Positions 1 to 5,389 are shown, numbered from the stretch's first letter. The stretch is DNA of 7,284 nucleotides from an uncultured Faecalibacterium sp. (GCA_900765705.1 CAAFSR010000384.1:1-7284); one strand, 5' to 3'. Program-made: numbers and translations. The notes: a model not told the origin generated them from the sequence alone.

Positions 1-41
1 ACAAACGCCAGCTTCGATTTCATCGAGCCGTCTGCAAGACC

Positions 42-88
42 GCAATTTCACCGGAACGGTGTATAATTGCGCCCTTTATTCTAAAGGG
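42..88 (+). other. oriT: Putative origin of transfer (oriT), MOBQ/RSF1010-pSK41 type
   Basis: An imperfect inverted repeat (CACCG-GAA-CGGTG at 49-61, with outer GCAATT 42-47 and AATTGC 65-70) is followed directly by TATAATTGCGCCCTT. This closely resembles the nic region of the RSF1010/R1162 and pSK41/pGO1 oriTs (an inverted repeat, then AAGTGCG/CCCT). By analogy the plus strand is nicked between about 71 and 72. A second inverted repeat, CCCTTTA (72-78)/TAAAGGG (82-88), abuts the nick and overlaps the last codons of the DUF3847 gene. The relaxase gene should lie just left of the window. If nicking follows the RSF1010 model, the strand to the right, including the cargo island, would enter the recipient first. 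The call rests on motif similarity and a fitting position; cleavage is unproven. Confidence 0.75.
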
Positions 89-399
89 TGCGGAACGCTG
101 CGGCTTTCGTGCAGGTCGTGAATCATCTTTGCAAGAGCCAGCGCAACTTCCGGCTGACGGAACGCAATTTTCAGCAGCTCCATCACCTGATCGTTGGTGA
201 GTTCTTCCGGCGCAATCAGAAAACTTTCCAGCATTCCGGCACGGGTACACAGCCGATGCACACGGGCCTTGCGGGTCAGCTCCGGTATCTGGTGTTCCAG
301 AATTTTCTCCCGGTGCTGGTAGTAGCGCAGCTGCTGTTCTGCTTTGGCTTTCTCGCTGCGGAGATAGGCGAGATCGGTTTTCGGTTGGGTCAATGGCAT
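76..399 (-). CDS. DUF3847 family protein of conjugative elements
   Basis: A 107-residue protein of the DUF3847 family, typical of Tn1549/CTn-like elements, where it sits next to a MobA/MobL-type relaxase. Its biochemical role is unknown; an accessory role in mobilization is inferred from position. The N-terminal half (about residues 9-40) is charged and predicted helical or coiled-coil. It is followed by the family's conserved patch RLCTRAGMLESF (49-60) and a C-terminal helical segment. The ATG at 399 is chosen because AAAAGGAG lies 4 bases upstream; a longer reading frame to 468 has no SD at its start. The stop codon lies inside the small inverted repeat at the oriT nick. It is transcribed toward oriT and away from the sigma-factor gene. 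Confidence 0.85.
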   Translation of the reverse strand: MPLTQPKTDLAYLRSEKAKAEQQLRYYQHREKILEHQIPELTRKARVHRLCTRAGMLESFLIAPEELTNDQVMELLKIAFRQPEVALALAKMIHDLHESRSVPHPLE

Positions 400-427
400 C
401 ACGCTCCTTTTCAAAAGTTGGTTGTAT

Positions 428-456
428 TCGACATTTTTATTGGTTCGTGGTACACT
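428..456 (+). promoter_or_regulatory. Candidate housekeeping promoter of the sigma/anti-sigma operon
   Basis: TCGACA (428-433) and TACACT (451-456) are separated by 17 bp and match the sigma-A -35 and -10 consensus at 5/6 and 4/6 positions. A transcript starting near 463 would have a short leader before the SD at 476. The intergenic region between the divergent DUF3847 and sigma genes is only about 90 bp. I found no equally good promoter on the minus strand. Confidence 0.45.
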
Positions 457-475
457 ACACACAATCAATGTGAAT

Positions 476-483
476 AGAGGTGA
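476..483 (+). promoter_or_regulatory. Ribosome binding site that sets a TTG start
   Basis: AGAGGTGA lies 5 bases before the TTG at 489. The GTG at 480 overlaps this SD and cannot use it. The SD therefore decides for the TTG, giving an N-terminus of MLALYLSVLDD, which looks normal for this kind of sigma factor. Confidence 0.6.
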
Positions 484-488
484 CTGCG

Positions 489-1019
489 TTGCTTGCGTTA
501 TATCTAAGTGTGCTTGATGATCGAAACTTTGAAGAAGATTTTACCGAGGTGTACAATACATACAAACGGCTGGTTTACCATACCGCTTACAAAATCATGG
601 ATGATTCGTATCTGGCAGAGGATGTGCTACAAGAGGTATTTTTGTACGTTGCAAAAAATTTTTCTAAAATTCATCGAGAAAACTGTCACGAACTCGCTGC
701 TTATCTCGTTAGTTGTAGTAGAAGCCGTGCATATGATATGCTTCGCAAACAACGAGAAGAATTGCTGGAAGATGTCCCAAACGAACCAGATGCCGCTCCG
801 GTGCCGGATGATGCAGCAGTTAGCACCGATAACATTGAACGTCTAACAGAACTGATTGGCCAAATGAAACCGATGTACCGTGATCCGCTACGCCTTTTGG
901 CAATGGGATATACAAACCGTGAGATTGCAAAATCGCTGGGATTAACGGATGAAGTGGTACGAACACGGCTCTTTCGAGGACGAAAACTATTATGGAAGGA
1001 GATGAACAGCCATGAGTGA
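489..1019 (+). CDS. ECF-type RNA polymerase sigma factor
   Basis: A 176-residue sigma-70 family protein with only regions 2 and 4, as in ECF (extracytoplasmic function) sigma factors. Region 2 spans about residues 18-87 and contains LAEDVLQEVFLYVAKN (core-binding) and RAYDMLRK (-10 recognition helix). An acidic linker follows. Region 4 spans about 115-172 with the helix-turn-helix YTNREIAKSLGLTDEVVRTRL. It should redirect RNA polymerase to ECF promoters, and a fitting one lies at 1803-1831. Its stop codon overlaps the start of the anti-sigma gene (ATGAGTGA), a usual sign of coupled translation. No homologue with a gene symbol is recognised. Confidence 0.9.
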   Translation: MLALYLSVLDDRNFEEDFTEVYNTYKRLVYHTAYKIMDDSYLAEDVLQEVFLYVAKNFSKIHRENCHELAAYLVSCSRSRAYDMLRKQREELLEDVPNEPDAAPVPDDAAVSTDNIERLTELIGQMKPMYRDPLRLLAMGYTNREIAKSLGLTDEVVRTRLFRGRKLLWKEMNSHE

Positions 1020-1707
1020 GCGGACAGACATTTCATTTGATGCGGCTTTGATGATGGCACTTCGTGCAGATGCGCAAAGAGAACTGGATTCGCTTCCAAC
1101 GCCAAAGCAGTTTGAGGAAATCTACCCAGATACGTCCCAATGGGACGAACGAATGACAGAGGCCTTAAAGAAGAAAAAGCACCACCCAGTGTTGAAACGA
1201 GTACTAATTGCGGCATTGACACTCGTAATGCTGACGGTTGGTGCTCTTGCGGTCAGCGCTGATTTCCGCAGGGCAGTCTATACGATGATTCAAAAATTTC
1301 TGCCCATTGAGATGCAGCTGACTTATCAGGTGGATGGCGAACCGCTGGAGTGGCTCCCGGATGGATACAGCGACCATTATGTGCCGAACGGCTTTGAAAT
1401 GGACGATGTGCAGAAATTTGAGCGAGCAGAAAACTTTTTACATGTTTACTCGTCAAAAGAAACAGAGGAAAGCTACACAGTCCGTTGCTCAATTATCCAG
1501 CCAGGGCAGCAGTCCCTGTTTGATAATGAGCATACAGTGTACGAAACCGTAAAGGTCGGAGAAGCAGATGGTGTACTTGGAACCAGTACGGATGAACATG
1601 GAAAGAATGTTTATACTCTAAGTTGGGAACATCGGGGGATTACACATACCGTTATGGGAAACATTCCATACGATGAGATTATGAAAATTGCGGAAGGTAT
1701 CCGTTAA
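1012..1707 (+). CDS. Membrane-spanning anti-sigma factor with DUF4367-like C-terminal domain
   Basis: A 231-residue protein with a cytoplasmic N-terminal part (1-61), one transmembrane helix (about 62-84, LIAALTLVMLTVGALAVSA) and an extracytoplasmic C-terminal domain. The end of that domain (YTLSWEHRGITHTVMGNI, then EIMKIAEGI) has the pattern of DUF4367 domains, common in Clostridia anti-sigma factors. Overlap with the sigma gene makes it the likely cognate anti-sigma factor, holding sigma at the membrane until an outside signal arrives. The zinc-binding HxxxCxxC motif of ZAS-type anti-sigma factors is absent, so sigma binding must use the other N-terminal helices. AAGGAG precedes the ATG by 10 bases. 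The signal sensed cannot be told from sequence. Confidence 0.8.
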   Translation: MSERTDISFDAALMMALRADAQRELDSLPTPKQFEEIYPDTSQWDERMTEALKKKKHHPVLKRVLIAALTLVMLTVGALAVSADFRRAVYTMIQKFLPIEMQLTYQVDGEPLEWLPDGYSDHYVPNGFEMDDVQKFERAENFLHVYSSKETEESYTVRCSIIQPGQQSLFDNEHTVYETVKVGEADGVLGTSTDEHGKNVYTLSWEHRGITHTVMGNIPYDEIMKIAEGIR

Positions 1708-1754
1708 GAAAGCTGGACACTTGTGAGAGTTCACAAATGTCTGGCTTTCTTTTT
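1706..1754 (+). terminator. Rho-independent terminator of the sigma/anti-sigma operon
   Basis: A long hairpin starts at the anti-sigma stop codon: AAGAAAGC (1706-1713) pairs with GCTTTCTT (1744-1751). The stem continues through GGACA/TGTC and TTGTGA/TCACAA to a small loop, and a run of T follows. It should separate the regulator pair from the secreted-protein genes, which implies a separate promoter for the latter. Confidence 0.85.
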
Positions 1755-1773
1755 GTCTGAACTTACAAAGATG

Positions 1774-1792
1774 GAAAATTTGAAAAATTTTC
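1774..1792. repeat. Perfect 8-bp inverted repeat upstream of the ECF promoter
   Basis: GAAAATTT (1774-1781) and AAATTTTC (1785-1792) form a perfect inverted repeat with a 3-base centre, 10 bases upstream of the candidate ECF -35 box. It lacks G/C pairs, so it is a poor RNA hairpin. It could be an operator or just A/T-rich sequence. Confidence 0.4.
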
Positions 1793-1802
1793 TCCTGAAA
1801 AT

Positions 1803-1831
1803 TGAAACGAAGCGAATGCGAATTGCGTTGA
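1803..1831 (+). promoter_or_regulatory. Candidate ECF-sigma promoter for the secreted-protein genes
   Basis: TGAAAC (1803-1808) and CGTTGA (1826-1831) are 17 bp apart. TGAAAC with a CGT-type -10 at 16-17 bp is the established pattern for Bacillus ECF sigma factors (SigW/SigM/SigX group). No good sigma-A promoter is seen here. The site lies between the terminator of the sigma operon and the SD of the first secreted-protein gene, where a target promoter is expected. That this island's own sigma factor reads it is an inference. Confidence 0.6.
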
Positions 1832-1878
1832 TTATACAAAGGCTCTTGATGGGAGCAAAAAAACGGAGGTGTATGTCT

Positions 1879-2265
1879 ATGTCGAAAAAGCGTTTGTTGT
1901 CCATTGTTGTTTCAGCGGTGATTCTCTTGAGCTTTGCCTGCACCGCAATGGCCGCTGAAAAGTCTGAACGGTATGTAGGCGATAGTACGGTCAACGGATC
2001 TATTTACCAAACATACTATCAGGTTGATGCCCAGACTCGAACTGGAGTAAAGAAAATCAGCGTTTCAGGCGTTCTCTATGAAAAGGGGACAATTGGAACA
2101 TGGCAAAAAGTAAGTAGCTGCTCAAACAGCAGCACGACCTCAACCTGCATGGTGAGCAGTAGCTTTAACACTAAGCCCGGAAAATCTTATAGGCTTGAGT
2201 ATTCTGCGACCTTTAGCTATTCCGATGGACGGAGCGAAACCATTACCGGAAGTACCAGTAGATAA
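1879..2265 (+). CDS. Small secreted protein, beta-rich, unknown function
   Basis: A 128-residue protein with a clear Sec signal peptide (KKR, then a hydrophobic core, then ACTAMA) and predicted cleavage near residue 24. The mature part is rich in Ser/Thr/Tyr in alternating strand-like segments (KKISVSGVLYEKG, KSYRLEYSATFSYSDG). This suggests a small beta-sandwich, comparable in style to other small exported Clostridia proteins. Two cysteines, CSNSSTTSTC, are close together and could form a disulfide. The ATG at 1879 is preferred over 1873 because the SD (GGAGGT 1865-1870) ends 8 bases before it but only 2 before the other. It is the first gene behind the ECF promoter. I do not recognise the family. 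Confidence 0.75.
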   Translation: MSKKRLLSIVVSAVILLSFACTAMAAEKSERYVGDSTVNGSIYQTYYQVDAQTRTGVKKISVSGVLYEKGTIGTWQKVSSCSNSSTTSTCMVSSSFNTKPGKSYRLEYSATFSYSDGRSETITGSTSR

Positions 2266-2814
2266 GTGGAGTTTGTTATATATTTCAGCAAGTTAGAAAG
2301 GTGTGAGGTAATTATAAAGGCGAGACCAACGCGAGTTATCCGATACCTAGCTATAGTCGCACTGTGCTTGCTTTTGGGCTTTATGCTTGGAAGAAAAAGC
2401 AAATATGAAAAACGAGATTATTTGAAACAATTCAAAATTGGAAAAGCAACATACTCTGAATCGTTGATATATGAGGCTTATGGCGGATTGCAAAATGATG
2501 GGATAATGTTAGCGGTATACTACGATGTGGATGCAGCCAAAATTATTCATCAACTCGATTCATGGGAGAAAATTAATGATTCTCCAACCATATCTTCTAT
2601 ATTAAAAAATGTGTCGTCATATTTTGGATTAGATTTTGTGATTCCTGAAATTGCAAGTGGAAATTTTTTTCTTTATGATAATAGTCAGCATAAGGAACTA
2701 CGCTCGGAAGCCGAAATGAATACATTGCTTTTACATTCTGAAGATGTGAATTTTAGTCTCGTTGTCTGGGATGATGAGAAGCACACAATTTATATAGTAG
2801 AGTACAGAATTTAA
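2266..2814 (+). CDS. Membrane-anchored protein of unknown function (start codon uncertain)
   Basis: 182 residues if read from the GTG that directly follows the previous stop (TAAGTG), possible by coupled reinitiation. The first 16 codons, however, contain an SD-like stretch (AAAGGTGTGAGGT 2297-2309), and codon 17 is ATA (2314) followed by KARPTRVIRYLAIVAL, which looks like a native N-terminus. The true start may thus be ATA or ATT (2311). A positively charged head is followed by one transmembrane helix (about residues 25-42) and a roughly 140-residue extracytoplasmic domain containing YDVDAAKIIHQLDSW, ending in HTIYIVEYRI. The topology is of an N-in, C-out anchored protein. No family is recognised; a producer-protection or modulator role is only a guess from context. 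Confidence 0.65.
   Translation: MEFVIYFSKLERCEVIIKARPTRVIRYLAIVALCLLLGFMLGRKSKYEKRDYLKQFKIGKATYSESLIYEAYGGLQNDGIMLAVYYDVDAAKIIHQLDSWEKINDSPTISSILKNVSSYFGLDFVIPEIASGNFFLYDNSQHKELRSEAEMNTLLLHSEDVNFSLVVWDDEKHTIYIVEYRI
2297..2309 (+). promoter_or_regulatory. SD-like stretch pointing to a non-ATG start at 2311/2314
   Basis: AAAGGTGTGAGGT lies inside the first codons of the frame opened by the GTG at 2266. GAGGT ends 4 bases before ATA 2314, and AAAGG ends 9 bases before ATT 2311. It is the only good SD for this gene and favours a start at one of these near-cognate codons. Confidence 0.4.
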
Positions 2815-2825
2815 GGAGGTTCGTT

Positions 2826-3533
2826 ATGAAGAGGTTCGTATCATTAATTCTTTCAGTGTGTTTTTTGTTTTCGATAAATACTGTGTCTTATGCTGCTAAC
2901 ATAAGCAGCCGTAAAGCTAGCAATCCTGTTATTCAAAGCATGAATGATAAGTATCATGTTGATTTTTCGGGAATGTCGATAGATGAATTAAATAAGTTTA
3001 TCGATAAGATGAAAGATGAAGATCAAACACGTGCATCTGGAAATTTGTTAAATAATACACAGCTTGCATGGTTGGCAGCTGCGCAAATTGCACGGGATAA
3101 GGGATATGAATGTGCGGCTCTTATGGTTGAATTCTCTGTATATAATATTGACTATTCTGAGAGTGTGACGGATTCTTCGACGCCATTGCTTGACAAGTTA
3201 AACACGACAACAGTTTTTAATAATTATAAAAACAAAGTACTTAATAGTGGCTTGAAAGATTTTAGTGGAGGAAGTTGGTCTTTTACAATTCAAAAGTCTG
3301 ATAATGCAGATTTATTCTATGCATTGCATAGGGTAAGCACCTCTGGAACAGGCTTCATGATTGGTAATTCTATAATGTATTACTTGATTACCGTTCATGA
3401 CACATTTGATTTTGCATATGACAACAACTATGACGACTTGTTTACTACTACAGTGAACAATTGGGCTTGGTTGTGCCAGCAGACGCATGTGTTGAATCCC
3501 ATAGAGATAAATCTTAGCACGGCTATTGGATAA
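2826..3533 (+). CDS. Secreted protein of unknown function
   Basis: A 235-residue protein with a typical Sec signal peptide (MKRFVSLILSVCFLFSI, cleavage near SYA-AN at 23/24). The mature part has a short helical region (about 45-68, MSIDELNKFIDKMKDE), then a globular part with LAWLAAAQIARDKGYECAALMVE (80-102), KSDNADLFYALHRVS (157-171), DTFDFAYDNNYDDLFTTTV (192-210) and the aromatic motif NNWAWLC (211-217). One cysteine sits in each of the first and last blocks (C96, C217), so a disulfide is possible. AAGGAGGT overlaps the stop of the previous gene and lies 5 bases before the ATG, so the two are very probably co-transcribed. I recall similar exported hypothetical proteins in Firmicutes but know no function. 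Confidence 0.8.
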   Translation: MKRFVSLILSVCFLFSINTVSYAANISSRKASNPVIQSMNDKYHVDFSGMSIDELNKFIDKMKDEDQTRASGNLLNNTQLAWLAAAQIARDKGYECAALMVEFSVYNIDYSESVTDSSTPLLDKLNTTTVFNNYKNKVLNSGLKDFSGGSWSFTIQKSDNADLFYALHRVSTSGTGFMIGNSIMYYLITVHDTFDFAYDNNYDDLFTTTVNNWAWLCQQTHVLNPIEINLSTAIG

Positions 3534-3555
3534 AAAATCAGTGGTATTTATTTTT

Positions 3556-3584
3556 TTGCGAAAGTAAAAGTTGAAATCTAAAAT
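3556..3584 (+). promoter_or_regulatory. Possible internal sigma-A promoter before the protease
   Basis: TTGCGA (3556-3561) and TAAAAT (3579-3584), 17 bp apart, match the -35 and -10 consensus at 4/6 and 5/6. In such A/T-rich DNA this could arise by chance. If real, protease expression would be partly independent of the ECF promoter. Confidence 0.35.
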
Positions 3585-3601
3585 AAGGATGGCTCTAACG
3601 T

Positions 3602-3643
3602 ATGAAAAATTTTACGGAGGTGTTTCCAATGCAGAGCAACTGA
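3602..3643 (+). other. Tiny leader ORF(s) with a strong SD
   Basis: A 13-codon frame, MKNFTEVFPMQSN, contains a second in-frame ATG (3629) that has the perfect SD GGAGGTG (3616-3622) 6 bases upstream and would encode only MQSN. Its TGA overlaps the next ATG (TGATG). An SD this good in front of four codons is unusual. It is either the scar of a lost gene or a translated leader feeding ribosomes to the following small ORF and the protease. Confidence 0.3.
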
Positions 3644-3696
3644 TGTATAAGAAATCTTGTGTATACTCTAAAAGTAAAGAAGGAAAATTAAAATAG
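3643..3696 (+). other. 17-codon small ORF overlapping the protease start
   Basis: MYKKSCVYSKSKEGKLK starts in the TGATG overlap with the preceding mini-ORF and ends with a TAG (3694-3696) that overlaps the presumed ATA start of the protease (AATAG). Overlaps of this type allow termination-reinitiation. There is no independent evidence that the peptide is made; it could be chance. Confidence 0.25.
3679..3684 (+). promoter_or_regulatory. Ribosome binding site supporting an ATA start of the protease
   Basis: GAAGGA ends 8 bases before the ATA at 3693, a normal spacing. The only standard alternative start in the frame is TTG 3726; it has no SD and would remove the twin-arginine motif. Confidence 0.45.
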
Positions 3697-4670
3697 CTAG
3701 TGAAAAAATATCTCGTAGAATTTTTTTGAAAGCAAGTGGGATTGTGGCTCTTTCTTCAATGGAGCTTAACTCTGGGCTGACTGCTTTTGCAGATAATCAA
3801 AGTGATGGAAGCAAATCTCATATCGAGAGATACCATAGATACGATTTTGATACAAAAGAAGAATCTATAGAGGAAATTATAGTTGAAACCAATTCCTTCA
3901 CGGATGGAGAGACAACTGCAGGCTATTTTCCAAATGGAAAGATTTCGGATATTGATCTATCCGATCTGTATGCGATTATCGGAAGCAATGATATCACTGT
4001 TGTTGATAATCCAACGGCAACACCATATTGTAGTACGGTATGCCTACAGATAACGACCAATAATGGAGGGACAAATTATGGTTCTGGATTTATGATTGGG
4101 CCTAATGCACTTGCAACAGCAGCACATAATCTATACAGTATAAAGGAAAAAGCCTACGTTAAGTCGGTAAATGTCGCACCTGCTCGATCTGATAATAGTA
4201 AACCTTTTGGAAGCGAAAATGTATCGGCAAGTTCGATGATTGTTAGTGATTCTTATCTTGCTGGAACAAGTTCGGAGGATTGGGCGATTATTACGCTCAA
4301 GAATAATTTAGGAACGAAAACGGGATGGCTTGGGTTACATTGGCAGTCTAGCAATTATTCATCATCACAGTTGGTGTATGCTTATGGCTATCCGAGCCAA
4401 ATAAATGGTGCCGATGCGAGATATCGGATGTGTAAATCTTCTGGGTATATTAGAAGTCAGACTTCAAAATATCTCAAGGGCGATTGGGATTTGACAGGTG
4501 GCTTTAGTGGTGGTCCTCTTGTAGAATATATTTCTGGAGCTGGGTATGTAGCTATCGGAATCCATAAAGATGGAAGCACAATTGATGGTTCTTCATATCC
4601 AACTTCTTATACAGGGGCATTGAGAATAACACAATCGCTTTATACGCTGTTCCTTTCATACAGAGGTTGA
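3693..4670 (+). CDS. Exported V8/glutamyl-endopeptidase-like serine protease with Tat-type signal
   Basis: A chymotrypsin-fold serine protease, 325 residues from ATA 3693 (314 from TTG 3726). Numbered from 3693, the catalytic triad is visible as His145 (TAAHN), Asp196 (SEDWAIITL) and Ser272 (GGFSGGPLV). The segment AIGIHKDG (His291), then YTGALRI, matches the specificity-pocket region of glutamyl endopeptidases such as V8 (AIGIH, FNGA), suggesting cleavage after Glu. The N-terminus SRRIFLKASGIVAL is a textbook twin-arginine signal, with cleavage near AFA-DN (33/34), so export of a folded protein via Tat is predicted. About 85 residues of possible propeptide precede the protease domain, and two Cys (CSTVC) lie just before it. 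The start is unusual: the only start codon that includes the Arg pair and has an SD is ATA. The following gene's SD lies in its 3' end. Confidence 0.85.
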   Translation: MASEKISRRIFLKASGIVALSSMELNSGLTAFADNQSDGSKSHIERYHRYDFDTKEESIEEIIVETNSFTDGETTAGYFPNGKISDIDLSDLYAIIGSNDITVVDNPTATPYCSTVCLQITTNNGGTNYGSGFMIGPNALATAAHNLYSIKEKAYVKSVNVAPARSDNSKPFGSENVSASSMIVSDSYLAGTSSEDWAIITLKNNLGTKTGWLGLHWQSSNYSSSQLVYAYGYPSQINGADARYRMCKSSGYIRSQTSKYLKGDWDLTGGFSGGPLVEYISGAGYVAIGIHKDGSTIDGSSYPTSYTGALRITQSLYTLFLSYRG

Positions 4671-4674
4671 TAAA

Positions 4675-5010
4675 ATGAAATGCAAACGGAAGATTATGGT
4701 TGGCATAGCATTTGTGGCAGTGGTTCTCTGCATTCTATTTCAATCGAATACATTCGGAAGAAAAAAATCGGAACTTATAATTGAAGAAGTTGACCTGAAG
4801 AACAATTGTATTTATGCGACTGCAAAAAATCAATTATATGATACGGATGACAATTATATAATTTATGGCGTATCAAACTACTTGAAAGGAAATCTTCAGT
4901 TGTCGTATCTTAAAGAAGGCGAAAGCATTCTTGTGATATCAAACGGTAAGGTGTTGCTATCAGATCCGTATCAATTTGATAAAATATACAGTATTCAACT
5001 GTTGCAATAG
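4675..5010 (+). CDS. Small membrane-anchored protein, coupled to the protease gene
   Basis: A 111-residue protein with a basic head (MKCKRK), one hydrophobic helix (about 7-23) and a roughly 85-residue extracytoplasmic part with strand-like segments (ELIIEEVDLKNNCIYATA, ESILVISNGKVLL). This suggests a small OB-like or beta-barrel domain. The start is 4 bases after the protease stop, and its SD (AGAGGTT 4662-4668) lies within the protease gene, so expression is coupled. Position and topology would fit a modulator, inhibitor or protector acting with the protease, but no family is recognised. The same frame stays open beyond the TAG into the decayed region, with further stops at 5146 and 5263. 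Confidence 0.7.
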   Translation: MKCKRKIMVGIAFVAVVLCILFQSNTFGRKKSELIIEEVDLKNNCIYATAKNQLYDTDDNYIIYGVSNYLKGNLQLSYLKEGESILVISNGKVLLSDPYQFDKIYSIQLLQ

Positions 5011-5389
5011 CGTTTCATTTTCTCAATAAATAATATAAGCTATTTACAGCTGCCTCCTCTGTTAAGTGGTGGTGCAGTGCTTATTCTCAATAACGATGCG
5101 ATTGATGAAAATGATAGACCTTTTTGGAATTTAGAATTTTCTCAATAATCAAGCCCCCAAAATGGCAAACTTGAAATCATCGAGAGATACATAAAATATA
5201 GGGTTAAATCGACTTTCGTGTCGAAAAAACAAGTGCTAGAAATAGCAAAATCCATTGAATTTTAGAATGACATTTATAAGAAACCAGTAGATTTGCCTGA
5301 TATTTGTGATTTCTTTGACCGTTGGGCCATTGATTTTGCACTACATTGATTTTGCACTACTATGAGCAAAGGAAAAACTTAAAATAAGC
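5011..5389 (+). pseudogene. Decayed coding sequence, unrecognised
   Basis: No intact gene lies between 5011 and 5446, but the plus strand reads protein-like in one frame: SYLQLPPLLSGGAVLILNN and RPFWNLEFSQ up to TAA 5146, then GKLEIIERYIKYRVKS, then KKQVLEIAKSIEF, a TAG at 5263, and DIYKKPVDLPDICDFFDRW up to a tandem duplication. The continuation HYYEQRKNLK and its stop (near 5385) lie in another frame. F-stop-N would read FWN if TAG were TGG. This looks like the remains of one or two genes, perhaps of the cargo. I do not recognise the product. No start codon with an SD is seen. Confidence 0.45.
5329..5360 (+). repeat. Perfect 16-bp tandem duplication
   Basis: ATTGATTTTGCACTAC occurs twice head-to-tail (5329-5344 and 5345-5360). 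It lies in the decayed coding stretch and creates a frame break and a TGA. Joining GCACTACATT to ACTATGAG would restore the frame ALHYYEQRKNLK, so the duplication probably arose in a once intact gene. Confidence 0.9.

Noticed and set aside
1..25. ATG on the minus strand at 23-25 opening MKSKLAF at the left edge, a possible relaxase start
   Set aside because: Only seven codons are visible, there is no SD, and no relaxase motif can be seen; a GTG-started alternative frame exists as well.
88..477. 129-codon plus-strand frame opposite DUF3847
   Set aside because: Antisense shadow of the DUF3847 gene with no SD and an unnatural composition.
701..1222. 173-codon minus-strand frame across the sigma/anti-sigma junction
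   Set aside because: Mirror of two well-supported genes, Ser/Arg-rich, no family resemblance and no SD.
3520..3557. Terminator after the 235-residue secreted protein
   Set aside because: A/T-only weak pairing before a T-run; no stable G+C stem, so not called.
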